Notes: generated by a model not told the origin, from the letters alone. A stretch of 64,000 nucleotides of DNA from Robertmurraya korlensis (GCF_023715225.1 NZ_JAMBNS010000002.1:1-64000), one strand, 5' to 3'; positions 42,095 through 53,301 are shown, numbered from the stretch's first letter. Made by a program: numbers and translations.

Positions 42095-42135
42095 AAAAAA
42101 CTGACTTTGGTATCAAGCCCAAAGTCAGTTTTTAT
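42095..42135. terminator. Bidirectional terminator
   Basis: CTGACTTTGG (42101-42110) pairs with CCAAAGTCAG (42119-42128), flanked by A-run and T-run; serves the small membrane gene and the GH1 gene. Confidence 0.9.
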
Positions 42136-42141
42136 TATTAA

Positions 42142-43587
<1,446 letters not shown>

Positions 43588-43719
43588 TTACTATTGAAAT
43601 CACTCCGCTTATCATACCCGAAACTACCCAGGCTATAAGCTTCATGTTTATTTCATTCACTAACTTATAGTGATATAGTATAGGAAGAATATTTGAAGTG
43701 AAAGACTTTCCAAGTAGAT

Positions 43720-43734
43720 TAGAATGGCATTCTA
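43720..43734. promoter_or_regulatory. Candidate RpiR operator
   Basis: TAGAAT-GGC-ATTCTA, a perfect 6-bp dyad in the 228-bp divergent region between the GH1 gene and the RpiR gene. A T-run follows on the plus strand, so a weak terminator is the alternative. Confidence 0.45.
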
Positions 43735-43800
43735 TTTTTTTCTACTTTTTATAATCAAATAATGAAATACCTTTTTAAAAAGGAGTAAAATAATTACATT

Positions 43801-44679
43801 ATGATCATTTCGAACAAGCTTGAATCAATGGACTCTTTATCAAAGTCCGAAGAAGTACTTGCGTCATATATTTTAAAAGAAAAGGAAAATATCCAGCACT
43901 TGTCAACAAAGGATTTAGCACAAGCTACCTTTACTTCCCCTTCCACTGTTGTTCGGTTGTCACAAAAATTAGGATTTAGCGGCTGGAATGAATTAAAAGA
44001 GAAATATCTTGAGGAGATCCACTATTTAAACCAGCATTTTTCTAATATTGATCCAAATTTCCCTTTTGAACCACAGGATAGCTTGATGAGCATCGCTTCA
44101 AAAATTGGTCATTTAGCAACCGAAACGGTCCAAGATACATTGGAACTATTAAAAAATGAAGAATTAAGAAAAGCGACAGAGCTACTAGCTAAGGCTGATA
44201 TCATTAATATATATGGAATAAGCAATTCCCTGTTAATGGCGTATGACTTCAAGCACAAAATGCTTCGTATTAATCGCCATGTGGAATTAATGAATGTTCC
44301 TGAAGAGCAGATATTTGTAGCTAACAACTCTACACCTAAAAACACAGCGATTTTAATCTCGTATTCTGGAGAATCCGATGAGGTTATTAAAATTGCCAAG
44401 GTATTGAAGGATAGAAATACACCTATTATTTCTTTAACGAGTCTTAGCGAAAACAGTTTAAAAAACTATTCAGATTGTACGTTATACATTTCTACCCGTG
44501 AAAAACTGTATTCAAAAATTGCCTACTATTCAACCAATAACTCCATTCATTTAATTTTGGATATCCTTTATTCTTGTATTTTCAAAATGAACTATCACGA
44601 AAATCTAGAATACAAAACGAAAATTGCCAAGAATACAGAAGAAAGAGTGGTCAGCAGTATCGTATTAGAAGAAAACTAA
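43801..44679 (+). CDS. RpiR-family regulator with SIS domain
   Basis: Predicted 292 residues. HTH_6 with LSKSEEVLASYIL, STKDLAQATFTSPSTVVRLSQ and GFSGWNELK, then a SIS sugar-phosphate-binding domain (about 120-250; IYGISNSLLMAYDFKHKM, ILISYSGESDEVI). Senses a phosphosugar and controls the divergent 6-phospho-beta-glucosidase (inference). The AAGGAG is 15 nt from the ATG, longer than usual. Confidence 0.88.
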   Translation: MIISNKLESMDSLSKSEEVLASYILKEKENIQHLSTKDLAQATFTSPSTVVRLSQKLGFSGWNELKEKYLEEIHYLNQHFSNIDPNFPFEPQDSLMSIASKIGHLATETVQDTLELLKNEELRKATELLAKADIINIYGISNSLLMAYDFKHKMLRINRHVELMNVPEEQIFVANNSTPKNTAILISYSGESDEVIKIAKVLKDRNTPIISLTSLSENSLKNYSDCTLYISTREKLYSKIAYYSTNNSIHLILDILYSCIFKMNYHENLEYKTKIAKNTEERVVSSIVLEEN

Positions 44680-44714
44680 AAAGCCTGCTTTAGCCAACAT
44701 CCGTTAAAGCAGGC
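44678..44714 (-). terminator. Terminator between RpiR and threonine dehydratase
   Basis: GCCTGCTTTA (44683-44692) pairs with TAAAGCAGGC (44705-44714); TTTTTAG follows on the minus strand. Confidence 0.85.
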
Positions 44715-44734
44715 CCCTAAAATTACTAAGTAAC

Positions 44735-45940
44735 TTATGATTCCATCGTTACTTGAATCTCTTTCTCTTTTAGAACACGATACAGCTCTTCAATATGCTC
44801 ATTATTTTTGGTTTCAACCGATAGATCGAGTTGTGCGTATCCAGGATAAATATTCTTCCCCACATGATGGAGATGAACATCTTGAATATTGGCATCTAAT
44901 TCCGTTATCGAGCTGACCACCCGTTGAAGCTCTCCAGGCTTATCCTTTAAAATGATAGAAAAGTTCGCGTACCTTCCTGACTCAACAAGTCCACGCTCAA
45001 TAATTCTAGAAATAAAATGAACATTTACATTTCCCCCACTTAATACAGCGGCCACCTTTTTATTTGTTATATTTATTTTTTTATACAATAATGCGGCAAG
45101 AGAACTTGCCCCTGACCCCTCAACTAGTAATTTATTTCTTTCTAAAAGCATAAGCATGGTCCGTGCTATTTCCATTTCATCCACGCACACGATATCATCT
45201 ACATATTTTTTTACAATTTCAAAATTGCTCGCTCCTGGTTTTTGTACAGCAATTCCATCTGCCATAGTTGGTGCAGATTTAATGGCAACGGGCTTCTGTT
45301 CCATTAACGATTGCTTCATACTAGGACAGGCCATGGTTTGAACACCATATACAGCAATATTAGGATTTTTTTCCTTCACCGCCATTGCTACACCAGCTAT
45401 CAGTCCACCACCGCCAACCGGACAAATAACTGCCTCTACTTCAGGAAGCTGATCAAGAATCTCTAGCCCCACTGTTCCTTGTCCTGTGATGACTGCCTCA
45501 TCATCAAAGGCGTGAATGAATGTCGCACCTCTTTTTTCGTTCAGTTCTATAGCGAAAGCAAGGGCTTCATCAAACACATTTCCCTCTAATATTACCTCTG
45601 CCCCATATTGCCTTGTTGCAAGTACTTTACTGAGCGGCGCTCCCTTTGGCATGACAATCGTACATGGAATTCCAAGCATTTGACTGGAATAGGCAACACC
45701 TTGAGCATGATTACCAGCAGACGCAGCTACCACTCCTTTTTTTAATTCCTCTTCAGTTAAAGAGATGAGTTTATTATAAGATCCTCTCACCTTAAAGGAT
45801 CCTGTCTTTTGAAGATTTTCTAGCTTTAAATATATTTCGTTTTGAGCAAGGTCACTAAACGTTTTGGAATAATCCAAAGGAGTTTCATGCACAATGCCCT
45901 TCATCTTCTCTCGGGCAATAATGATGTTATCTAGGTTCAC
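44735..45940 (-). CDS. Threonine dehydratase (catabolic type, ACT domain)
   Basis: Predicted 401 residues from GTG 45940 (AGGAGG upstream). PLP fold: LENLQKTGSFKVRGSYNKL with the Schiff-base Lys, VAASAGNHAQGVAYS, CPVGGGGLIAGVA and the Ser/Gly region VLSGGNVNVHFI; a single C-terminal ACT domain (about 325-400). Deaminates threonine to 2-oxobutyrate. One ACT domain and 401 residues fit the TdcB-like group rather than the long biosynthetic IlvA, but a role in isoleucine synthesis cannot be excluded. Confidence 0.9.
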   Translation of the reverse strand: MNLDNIIIAREKMKGIVHETPLDYSKTFSDLAQNEIYLKLENLQKTGSFKVRGSYNKLISLTEEELKKGVVAASAGNHAQGVAYSSQMLGIPCTIVMPKGAPLSKVLATRQYGAEVILEGNVFDEALAFAIELNEKRGATFIHAFDDEAVITGQGTVGLEILDQLPEVEAVICPVGGGGLIAGVAMAVKEKNPNIAVYGVQTMACPSMKQSLMEQKPVAIKSAPTMADGIAVQKPGASNFEIVKKYVDDIVCVDEMEIARTMLMLLERNKLLVEGSGASSLAALLYKKINITNKKVAAVLSGGNVNVHFISRIIERGLVESGRYANFSIILKDKPGELQRVVSSITELDANIQDVHLHHVGKNIYPGYAQLDLSVETKNNEHIEELYRVLKEKEIQVTMES

Positions 45941-46105
45941 AGCAACTCCTCCTAGGTCCTATTATTTAGTAGTAGGATGTGCATCATTATTGGAAATATG
46001 TAGTGACAATCCGCTCATCAAAATTCCTTCACATATTCTTATAAGAAAGTATTAGATTATATTATAATTAATTTATTTTTCACTAAAATTAGTCTATAAT
46101 AAGGG

Positions 46106-46275
46106 TAGATCATCCAGATATTTAAAATAAGCATGTGCTTTGAACACATGCCTACCTTAACAATGCATAATCGCAGAATGTGCGATTGGCGATCAACAAT
46201 ACGGTTTCTTTACAAGGTAAAGCCCACCTGTTCCGGCCAAAGATACAGGGTGGGTTTTACTTTTTTATTTTATCA
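46106..46275 (+). ncRNA. Candidate antisense RNA of the small toxin
   Basis: A plus-strand unit without ORF: -10 TATAAT (46095-46100, weak -35), hairpin GCATGTG/CACATGC (near 46131-46151), hairpin AATCGCA/TGCGATT (near 46168-46187), then a terminator CCCACCTGT (46223-46231) with ACAGGGTGGG (46245-46254) and a long T-rich tail. It converges on the toxin gene and overlaps its 3' end. The word CCCACC(C)TG recurs in the toxin 5' leader (46368-46376), giving a second pairing site, as in par-type systems. Confidence 0.6.
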
Positions 46276-46334
46276 ATTAAAAGTACGATTAGAGTTACCA
46301 ATGCTATTATGAACATTGCTGAATCTAAATCCAC
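46257..46334 (-). CDS. Tiny hydrophobic toxin-like protein (25 residues)
   Basis: GTG 46334 with GGGAGGTG six nt upstream. The product MDLDSAMFIIALVTLIVLLI plus DKIKK is one membrane helix with charged ends, the design of type I toxins of the Fst/holin-like (Hol_Tox) group. A good SigA -10 lies 65 bp upstream, overlapped by a LexA-like box, and an antisense RNA candidate converges from the other side. Confidence 0.65.
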   Translation of the reverse strand: MDLDSAMFIIALVTLIVLLIDKIKK

Positions 46335-46398
46335 GCTTGTCACCTCCCATAAGGAAGGCTCAATCGCCCCACCCTGCAACTATGCTATTGTCGTTTCT

Positions 46399-46427
46399 AT
46401 TATATCATACCGAACATACGTTTTCAT
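46399..46427 (-). promoter_or_regulatory. Toxin promoter
   Basis: TATAAT (46399-46404 on the minus strand), 17-nt spacer, ATGAAA at -35 (46422-46427). Confidence 0.55.
46411..46424. promoter_or_regulatory. LexA (SOS) box over the toxin promoter
   Basis: CGAACATACGTTTT matches the Bacillus SOS consensus CGAACRNRYGTTYC at 13 of 14 positions. It covers the spacer and -35 region of the toxin promoter, the position expected for repression. Confidence 0.65.
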
Positions 46428-46495
46428 TCTGGGTTGTTAAATTTTTGTAGGTCCAATTAATCAAATTAATAGAAGCGGTCTTACCCTTACACTAT

Positions 46496-46533
46496 AAAAA
46501 AAGAACCTCAATCAAAATTCGATTAGAGGTTCA
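46496..46533 (-). terminator. Terminator of mqo
   Basis: GAACCTCAATC (46503-46513) pairs with GATTAGAGGTTC (46521-46532); TTTTTTT follows on the minus strand. Confidence 0.85.
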
Positions 46534-46541
46534 GTCTATTA

Positions 46542-48044
46542 CTAACTAAAAACCAGTTCTTTTTCGGTTAAACCTAGTGTTTCAGCGGTGGAGTCATGAA
46601 TTCTTCGCAATAGGTGTGGGTTTTCCATTAATGATTGGCCATAAGAGGGGATCATCTCTTTAATTTTTGGTTCCCATTCATTTATATGTTGTGGGAAGCA
46701 TTTTTTCATGATCTCTAGCATGACGTGAACGGCGGTTGAAGCACCCGGAGAAGCTCCTAGTAATGCTGCAATGGAACCATCTTCTGCAGTAATTACTTCT
46801 GTACCAAATTGGAGCGTTCCTTTGCCTCCATCTTCTGTGTCCTTTATCACTTGCACACGTTGACCTGCTACAACTAAATCCCAATCTTCGCTTTTGGCAT
46901 TGGGGATAAACTCACGTAATTCTTCCATACGTTGTTCCTTTGTTAACATCACCTGCTGAATCAGGTACTTTGTCAAAGACATTTCTTTAGCCCCAGCAGC
47001 CAACATCGTTAAGAGATTATCCGGCTTAACAGAAGTGACTAAATCAAATATAGAACCTGTTTTTAAAAACTTAGGTGAGAAGCCAGCAAACGGGCCAAAT
47101 AATAAGGATTTTTTATTGTCAATAAATCTTGTATCTAAATGCGGCACAGACATTGGCGGTGCCCCAACTTTTGCTTTTCCGTATACTTTTGCATGATGTT
47201 GCTCTACCACAGTTGGATTATTACAGACCATAAAAATTCCACTTACAGGAAAACCACCAATATGTTTTCCTTCTGGAATACCTGATTTCTGGAGTAAATG
47301 TAAGCTTCCTCCTCCGCCCCCAATAAAGACGAATTTGGCTGCATGATGTTCAACCGTGCCACTTTCAAGATTCCGCACTTTCAATTCCCACAATCCATCG
47401 TTAGTACGTTTAATATCAAGCACACTTTGGTTATGGTTTATTTGAACATCTTTACTCTCTAAATGAGCAAACAGCATGCGTGTTAACGCACCAAAGTTGA
47501 CATCTGTTCCAGAGTCAATTTTTGTAGCCGCTATAGGCTCATTGGATGAGCGGTCTTGCATGATTAGAGGAATCCATTCCATTAATTTTTTGGGGTCCTG
47601 GGAAAACTCCATCCCTTGAAATAATGGATTATTTGTCAGCGCATCAAAGCGCTTCTTTAAAAACTCAATATTCTCTTCTCCTTGAACTAAACTCATATGA
47701 GGCAGAGGCATAATGAAATCCTGTGGATTATGTATCAGCCTGTTTTTTACAAGATATGACCAAAACTGCATAGAAATCTGAAACTGTTCATTAATTTTTA
47801 TGGCTTTACTAATATCTACAGATCCATCCGGTTTTTCAACCGTATAGTTCAGCTCGCACAGCGCGGCATGTCCTGTACCCGCATTATTCCATTCGTTCGA
47901 GCTTTCCTCTCCTGTTTTCGAGAGCTTTTCAAACACTGTAATTTTCCATTCTGGTACTAATTCTTTCAGAAGTGTTCCCAACGTAGCGCTCATTATTCCG
48001 GCACCAATTAAGAAAACGTCTGATGTAGTTTCTCTTTTTCTCAT
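46542..48044 (-). CDS. mqo: Malate:quinone oxidoreductase
   Basis: Predicted 500 residues. FAD-binding [67 protein letters not shown], and the C-terminal [19 protein letters not shown] are diagnostic. Peripheral membrane enzyme that oxidises malate to oxaloacetate and feeds the quinone pool. ATG follows AAGGAAGG. Single gene. A partial cre-like word (GAGCGCT, near 48088) lies upstream but is too degenerate to call. The 385 bp between 48045 and 48429 otherwise show nothing. Confidence 0.95.
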   Translation of the reverse strand: MRKRETTSDVFLIGAGIMSATLGTLLKELVPEWKITVFEKLSKTGEESSNEWNNAGTGHAALCELNYTVEKPDGSVDISKAIKINEQFQISMQFWSYLVKNRLIHNPQDFIMPLPHMSLVQGEENIEFLKKRFDALTNNPLFQGMEFSQDPKKLMEWIPLIMQDRSSNEPIAATKIDSGTDVNFGALTRMLFAHLESKDVQINHNQSVLDIKRTNDGLWELKVRNLESGTVEHHAAKFVFIGGGGGSLHLLQKSGIPEGKHIGGFPVSGIFMVCNNPTVVEQHHAKVYGKAKVGAPPMSVPHLDTRFIDNKKSLLFGPFAGFSPKFLKTGSIFDLVTSVKPDNLLTMLAAGAKEMSLTKYLIQQVMLTKEQRMEELREFIPNAKSEDWDLVVAGQRVQVIKDTEDGGKGTLQFGTEVITAEDGSIAALLGASPGASTAVHVMLEIMKKCFPQHINEWEPKIKEMIPSYGQSLMENPHLLRRIHDSTAETLGLTEKELVFS

Positions 48045-48429
48045 TTTTACCTTCCTTATCTATATCCTAAATTCGCAGAAAGGATGTGAGCGCTACTTAT
48101 GAACACACCTATTCTGTCTAATTTCTAATCCTATTATAGTCTATTATAATGAATTATAGATTAAAATATCTAGTATTATCTGATAATTATAAATTATTTC
48201 AAGCAAAAAAAATGAGAATTCATTCCACTAAAGCCTTTCACCACGCAAAAATTCAGCTTGATTCAGCTTCTTTCAATATAGTTAATTCGCATACTTATAC
48301 AGTGGAGTCATAGTTAAAGTTTGAACATATCATTATTTCAGGATACTGGTTATAAAAGAACAAATTTCTTTTGATATCTGGGAAACATCCATTAGAAATA
48401 GGCCTTTGCATAATAGCAAAGCTTATTTC

Positions 48430-48636
48430 TTAACCAATGGGACGATTCACTTCTGTTAAGAAGGGTTCATTCATTTTCATTAATGTTTCGTTAACGAAGG
48501 CACCAATTCTTCCCCCGTCATTCATTTTTCCACTCCAAGTAAGTAATTCCCACTCCACCAATTGATTTATTCCATTGCTCAATTCAACTGTAACACCTTC
48601 TGCGTGGTTATCCAGTTGGTTTTTTCCCACCACCAC
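48430..48636 (-). CDS. Doubtful 68-codon ORF behind GNAT gene
   Basis: An ORF overlapping the 3' end of the GNAT gene by 29 nt in another frame. It reads KNQLDNHAEGVTVELSNGIN, then a middle with MNDGGRIGAFVNETLMKMNE. Composition is protein-like, but there is no clear ribosome site and no recognised family. It could be a coupled small gene or a frameshifted extension. Confidence 0.35.
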   Translation of the reverse strand: MVVGKNQLDNHAEGVTVELSNGINQLVEWELLTWSGKMNDGGRIGAFVNETLMKMNEPFLTEVNRPIG

Positions 48637-49171
48637 GAAATGATAGGCGATGAAAGGTATTGATAAACCTAAACAGCTCTTCTCCTGTTACCTTCCTCGA
48701 TTCGGCAATGAGGGGAACATACATGGCGTGATAGGTTTCCGGGACCCAGATATAGTGATGGACATACTCTGTGAGGAAAAAGCCACATGATTGCCAAAAG
48801 TGGATCCGCCTTCTATTATCTGATGTTTCCTCTGACTCTGCTTCGATAATCAATTTCTGATACCCCTCAGCAGCTGCTTTCTGTCGCAGGTAATCAACAA
48901 AGTGCTTACCAAGCCCATGGCCTCTCTCTATTTCAGATACCGCTATATAATCGATGATCATCACCTTGTCAGATACTAGCTTCCCAGTGAGAGCCATAAC
49001 AACCGCTACTGACTCGTTATAACCCACATGAAGCTCGGCAATTCCTTGTGAAAACATATTTTTGATAATCTGAATCGGCTTGGCCCCCTTATCTTCAAAT
49101 GCCTCCGAATAGAGGGGACTTGCGTCTTGCCAAAGTTCATCGTTCCACGTATCAACAGTTTTAATTTTCAT
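48608..49171 (-). CDS. GNAT acetyltransferase
   Basis: Predicted 187 residues from ATG 49171 (GGGAGG upstream). IDYIAVSEIERGHGLGKHFVD contains the acetyl-CoA loop; then ESEETSDNRRRIHFWQSCGF. The C-terminal EELFRFINTFHRLSFRGG looks complete. Substrate unknown. Confidence 0.85.
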   Translation of the reverse strand: MKIKTVDTWNDELWQDASPLYSEAFEDKGAKPIQIIKNMFSQGIAELHVGYNESVAVVMALTGKLVSDKVMIIDYIAVSEIERGHGLGKHFVDYLRQKAAAEGYQKLIIEAESEETSDNRRRIHFWQSCGFFLTEYVHHYIWVPETYHAMYVPLIAESRKVTGEELFRFINTFHRLSFRGGGKKPTG

Positions 49172-49305
49172 ATAGATTCCTCCCATCTAACTTGACTTTC
49201 CATCGTGAGGATTTGGTTTTTCTTTTTTTATAATAGATCCCAATACATAAGTTAGTACATAACAGAAAAAAATATATTATTACTTCACTCGGGAGTTGTT
49301 AGGAA

Positions 49306-49869
49306 ATGGCATTTGAGAAAGGTCTCGATCAATCAGAAAAAGCTTATAACGAGTTAACTGATATCAGTTCTTTATTTGCAAAAATTGTATCGGAAGAATT
49401 TGTTTCTACTTGGCAATGGTGGCTTGGTTTCGCCCTATTTATTATTCCATGGATTGTCTGGTTTGCGTTCAGAAAGAAGGATAGTACTGGACGTCTTCTT
49501 TTAGGCGGTTTGATGACAATCATAATGTCACTAACAATAGACCTTGCTGCTTTATCTTTAGGACTCTGGTCGTATCCTATGGTAATCATCCCTTTAGCAC
49601 CTTTTCTATTTTTACCTTATCACTTCTCTTTAGCACCTGTTGCAGTAATGTTTGCACTACAAATAAAACCAAACATGAATCCCTTATTAAAGGGAGTTAT
49701 ATTCTCATCCATTGCTGCTTTTGGAGGAATGAATTTCTTTGATGCTATTGATTTTTACAATCCTAAAAATTGGTCCACTTTGTATGATTTTATTATTTTT
49801 TTAACTATTTACTTTACAGCCTATTGGCTTACAAAGATTAAAAGCTATCGTTCATTTGATAATGGATAA
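49306..49869 (+). CDS. CBO0543-like membrane protein
   Basis: Predicted 187 residues. A hydrophilic N-terminus (about 1-30), then WWLGFALFIIPWIVWFAFRKK, LGLWSYPMVIIPLAPFLFLPYH and a last helix before a basic tail; five helices in all. Family resemblance to CBO0543 proteins, three of which occur in this window (also 38383 and 54153). Function unknown. Confidence 0.65.
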   Translation: MAFEKGLDQSEKAYNELTDISSLFAKIVSEEFVSTWQWWLGFALFIIPWIVWFAFRKKDSTGRLLLGGLMTIIMSLTIDLAALSLGLWSYPMVIIPLAPFLFLPYHFSLAPVAVMFALQIKPNMNPLLKGVIFSSIAAFGGMNFFDAIDFYNPKNWSTLYDFIIFLTIYFTAYWLTKIKSYRSFDNG

Positions 49870-49936
49870 AAATCATAGCATTTCGTATATCTTGAAGACA
49901 CATGAAAAAGACTAAAATAAAAAAGAGGTTTTGGTC

Positions 49937-50281
49937 ATGAAAATAATTCTCTCCGTTCATTTGCTTTTTGGTTTATTCTTATTTGGAGATTTTTCAATCA
50001 TTAATACTAGCCAAGAAACACATGCTGAACAACAACAAGGACCTCCCTATGCTAAATGGGGCCAGATAGCTATGAAGAAAACAAAAGAAAAATATCCCCA
50101 AGCTAATATTATTGATTATCTTCACATCGGTAGAGAAAAAGGAACCAAATACTCTACAGAAAAATTTAAGCTTTGGTTAAAAACAGACAGCAAAGAATTC
50201 GGTGTGTTTGTTGATATTACTTTCGATAATAAAACCGAACAAATTAAAGATATTAAATATAGGGAGACGACTAGGCAATAG
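49937..50281 (+). CDS. DUF3889 secreted protein (YqzG-like)
   Basis: Predicted 114 residues from ATG 49937 (AGAGG upstream). Signal peptide MKIILSVHLLFGLFLFGDFS, then the DUF3889 core PPYAKWGQIAMKKTKEKYPQ with YLHIGREKG and FGVFVDITFDNKTEQ. Exported; the family is unstudied. Confidence 0.85.
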   Translation: MKIILSVHLLFGLFLFGDFSIINTSQETHAEQQQGPPYAKWGQIAMKKTKEKYPQANIIDYLHIGREKGTKYSTEKFKLWLKTDSKEFGVFVDITFDNKTEQIKDIKYRETTRQ

Positions 50282-50287
50282 TGATTA

Positions 50288-50316
50288 AGCCCAACAAAAA
50301 AATTGTTGGGCTTTTT
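50288..50316 (+). terminator. Terminator of the DUF3889 gene
   Basis: AGCCCAACAA (50288-50297) pairs with TTGTTGGGCT (50303-50312), then TTTT. Confidence 0.85.
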
Positions 50317-50331
50317 ATATCTATATCTGTA

Positions 50332-50889
50332 TTACTCATAGTCTGAAGGGTCTATCATAAACAAATAAATGAAGTAAAATAATAGGCAAAGAGCGGTGGT
50401 TATAAATCCCCAGCCGAGGGTGAGTTGGTCAATTAATAGATAGTTGTTGCACAATTGACTTGGCCACCAAATATAGAGAGCTCCCATCCCAAAGTATTTA
50501 ATCATAAAAATGACAATCACCATATTCCTTCCAAGGGAGCTGAGTTTGCTCCAGCTGTCTCTTAATGGAATTCCTGCTAGAAATGGCAAACTTAAAAATT
50601 TGAACGCTTCAACACTTTGTACCGTTAGTGCCTCGTCCATCGTTCGAGGGATCGTCCAATAGATAATAATGATTAAAAATAAGGTGATTCCAGGTATTCC
50701 ATTGCTATTCCATTTTTTAAAGAAAAGCGGAAATCTTTGTTGAAAGAGTTTGCCCATTAAGAACCCCGCTATAACAAGGAAGGGCATTTGCATATGCATA
50801 TGTGTAATCATTATGGATTCGACTAAGTTAGCTACCGGGGGTATCATGAGAAAAAAATATAACAACAGGCCATATATGAAGGATGTCAT
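50332..50889 (-). CDS. CtaG-like membrane protein of the oxidase operon
   Basis: Predicted 185 residues, about five helices, with a Met/His-rich MITHMHMQMPFLVIAGFLMG segment that resembles the copper-related part of the caa3 assembly factor CtaG. Position (last gene, 4-nt overlap with SCO) supports a role in oxidase assembly. Shorter than classical CtaG (about 300). Confidence 0.65.
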   Translation of the reverse strand: MTSFIYGLLLYFFLMIPPVANLVESIMITHMHMQMPFLVIAGFLMGKLFQQRFPLFFKKWNSNGIPGITLFLIIIIYWTIPRTMDEALTVQSVEAFKFLSLPFLAGIPLRDSWSKLSSLGRNMVIVIFMIKYFGMGALYIWWPSQLCNNYLLIDQLTLGWGFITTALCLLFYFIYLFMIDPSDYE

Positions 50890-51521
50890 TTCTTATTCCC
50901 CTTTTCACTCTCAATCAAGGTGGCAATTGTATCAGCAGCTTCCTCAATTCTTGTATAATCCATGACCTCACTTAATCTCCCTGTTTTATCTACTAAATAG
51001 AAGGCAGAATTATGGGTAAAGTTTCCGTTTCCATCTGGAATAACAATGACACCAAATCGCTCCAGCAACAAATCTAATTCGTCCTTATCGACGATTCTTG
51101 CCATTCTCCATGTGTCTCCATCACTACCAAAAGCCTTTCGATACGTTTCTAATCTATCTGGGTCATCTCTAGTGGGATCAAAACTTATACTTAGAAATAC
51201 GATTTCTTTTCCTACATATTGAGGAAGTCTCTCATAAAGTTCTGCCATATTTTTTTCTAACTGAGGACAGACAGTACCACAGGATGTATACAGAAAGGTA
51301 ATTAATACATATTTATTTTCAAATTCGGAAAGAGAATACGTTCGGCCTTTGCTGTCCTCCATTGTTACCTGTGGAAAGACAGGCTTTTCCTCCTTTAGCT
51401 CTTTCAACCTGGCAGTTTCTGCAGTAAATGCTTTAAATCCATCTGTTCCGATGTAAAACAAAACAAATCCAAACAAAATTACCACGATAAGTGAGATAGT
51501 AGTATGTCGGTTTTTTAGCAC
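50886..51521 (-). CDS. SCO1/SenC copper chaperone
   Basis: Predicted 211 residues from GTG 51521 (GGAAGTGA six nt upstream); ATG 51536 is the alternative. N-terminal membrane anchor, then a thioredoxin-fold domain with TFLYTSCGTVCPQL (CxxxC copper site) and the ligand His in FTHNSAFYLVD. Delivers copper to the CuA site of subunit II, encoded upstream in the same operon. Confidence 0.92.
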   Translation of the reverse strand: MLKNRHTTISLIVVILFGFVLFYIGTDGFKAFTAETARLKELKEEKPVFPQVTMEDSKGRTYSLSEFENKYVLITFLYTSCGTVCPQLEKNMAELYERLPQYVGKEIVFLSISFDPTRDDPDRLETYRKAFGSDGDTWRMARIVDKDELDLLLERFGVIVIPDGNGNFTHNSAFYLVDKTGRLSEVMDYTRIEEAADTIATLIESEKGNKK

Positions 51522-51606
51522 GGAGATCACTTCCATATCCTAAGCAGAGTAGATAAAATCATAAATAGATAGCCCACACTTTCGAGCTATCTATTTATCA
51601 AATTTG

Positions 51607-53301
51607 TTACCATGTTTTAAATGGTGGCGATCCTGGAGGTGCATTAACGATCATATCTGTTAATGGCAATACATAGGCCATTGCAACAACGATTAACATC
51701 GTGATGACCCAAATACCCCAGCGTTCGGTTAAATATGGTGTTGGAAATTCTCCTGCTTCAACCTCGGCAATAGGGAACTCTGTTTCCCCTTTTGGAGCGA
51801 AAAACATCATATTAAATATGGCGTACACTTGAATGATAACTGCAATTAATAAAAACGTTGCGCCAATTCCAATCATTATCATATATGGGTCCCAAGCTTG
51901 GGCTGCCACATGCTCGCCATATGTGGTATAAGATGTTCTACGTGGAGAACCTAGCAACCCTACAATATGCATAGATGTAGCCATGATGACCATTCCCATC
52001 GTCCAAATAATGGTTTGGATTACCCCAATTCTATTCATTTGAGGAGTCAATACACGTTTTGAAACGAAGGGAACTAACCAATAACTAATACCGAAAAATG
52101 TCATCACTACTGTCATTCCAAGAGTTAAATGAAAGTGACCTACGATCCACATCGTATTATGAACAACCTGATTTAATTGGTTGGTGCTCTGAACGATTCC
52201 TCCAGCTCCAGCAGGGGCGAATGCTGCCATGGCAATGAAAGGAGATAGAAAGCGCACATCCCCCCAAGGCAGTTTCTTCAACCATCCTAAGGCTCCTTTT
52301 CCACCTTTTCTTCTACCGGTACGTTCGAAAACCCTAAACATGGCATACGCCGTCATTAAAGAAGGAAAACCAATAGCCAAACTCATAAATACATGCATGA
52401 ATTTAATCGGGAGCGAAATACCTGGATCAATAATTTGATGGTGAAATCCACCGGTGATATTCATAATAACCAAGGCAATGACCACTACACGGGTTAAATA
52501 ATCATTAAATCGGGTGCCTCCGATAATCTTTGGCACAATGACATACCAGGCAGAAACAGCTGTTAAATACCAAATATTTACTGCCGTATGTCCAAATGCC
52601 CAGAACAGTGTACGTGCCACCATTACATTAATCGTATCCACCCAACCTAGTGACCATGGAATAATCATAAAAAGTACTTCTACCGCAACAAACGCTGTTG
52701 CACCAACTAATAGAACAAATACACCTGTAGCAAAGAAAGCAAGAATAGGGAGATGCTGTCCTTTATGATTCTTTCTCCAGTGGGAAACATTCACAAAAGC
52801 TCCAGCTGCAAGTATCCATACCCCAAGTACAATAAAAACGAGTCCAAAATAAAACATAGGGTGAGCGGCCATAGGTGGATAAAATGTATACATAACAGAA
52901 GCTTCATTCATTAAAATAGGAATGACAACTAAGACAAAACCAAACATTTTCATCCAAAAACCAATCCACGCCATTTTTCTCACTTTAGGAAGAAGTCCTC
53001 CTAACGTATGTGATAATCCTGCATAGAAATAGCCGATTGTAAAAAAAGCCGAAAGCACCACTACCAGTAGTAGTCCATGAGCTGTAAGAATTTGATAGTA
53101 ATTGAGCCATACAGGTAGTTCCAATACACCCGCTCGGTTCAGTCCCTGTAACAAGCCAAGAAATCCGCCAAGAAGTAATGCGATAAAAGCAACCAATAAA
53201 TATGATTTCGTGATTCTTGCATCCTCTAAGTGAATTCCAAGCACTTGATTGGCTTTGTTAAAAACCGTCACTTTTTCCTTTGAAGTTATTACTGTTTCCA
53301 A
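51607..53301 (-). CDS. cbaA: ba3-type cytochrome oxidase subunit I
   Basis: Predicted 564 residues, about thirteen helices. Heme ligand in ILTAHGLLLVVVLSAFFTIG, CuB His in WAFGHTAVNIWYL, the HH pair in GGFHHQ and the heme pair in VGHFHLTLG. The lack of a Tyr right after the first CuB His region and overall sequence place it in the B/ba3 branch of heme-copper oxidases. Terminal reduction of oxygen, high affinity. Follows subunits IIa and II. Confidence 0.93.
   Translation of the reverse strand: METVITSKEKVTVFNKANQVLGIHLEDARITKSYLLVAFIALLLGGFLGLLQGLNRAGVLELPVWLNYYQILTAHGLLLVVVLSAFFTIGYFYAGLSHTLGGLLPKVRKMAWIGFWMKMFGFVLVVIPILMNEASVMYTFYPPMAAHPMFYFGLVFIVLGVWILAAGAFVNVSHWRKNHKGQHLPILAFFATGVFVLLVGATAFVAVEVLFMIIPWSLGWVDTINVMVARTLFWAFGHTAVNIWYLTAVSAWYVIVPKIIGGTRFNDYLTRVVVIALVIMNITGGFHHQIIDPGISLPIKFMHVFMSLAIGFPSLMTAYAMFRVFERTGRRKGGKGALGWLKKLPWGDVRFLSPFIAMAAFAPAGAGGIVQSTNQLNQVVHNTMWIVGHFHLTLGMTVVMTFFGISYWLVPFVSKRVLTPQMNRIGVIQTIIWTMGMVIMATSMHIVGLLGSPRRTSYTTYGEHVAAQAWDPYMIMIGIGATFLLIAVIIQVYAIFNMMFFAPKGETEFPIAEVEAGEFPTPYLTERWGIWVITMLIVVAMAYVLPLTDMIVNAPPGSPPFKTW

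Noticed and set aside
46180-46440. Plus-strand ORF of 86 codons over the toxin locus
   Set aside because: No ribosome site; it crosses the terminator and the antisense of the toxin gene.
48076-48092. Partial cre site upstream of mqo
   Set aside because: Only the core and one half match; the other half is wrong at four positions.
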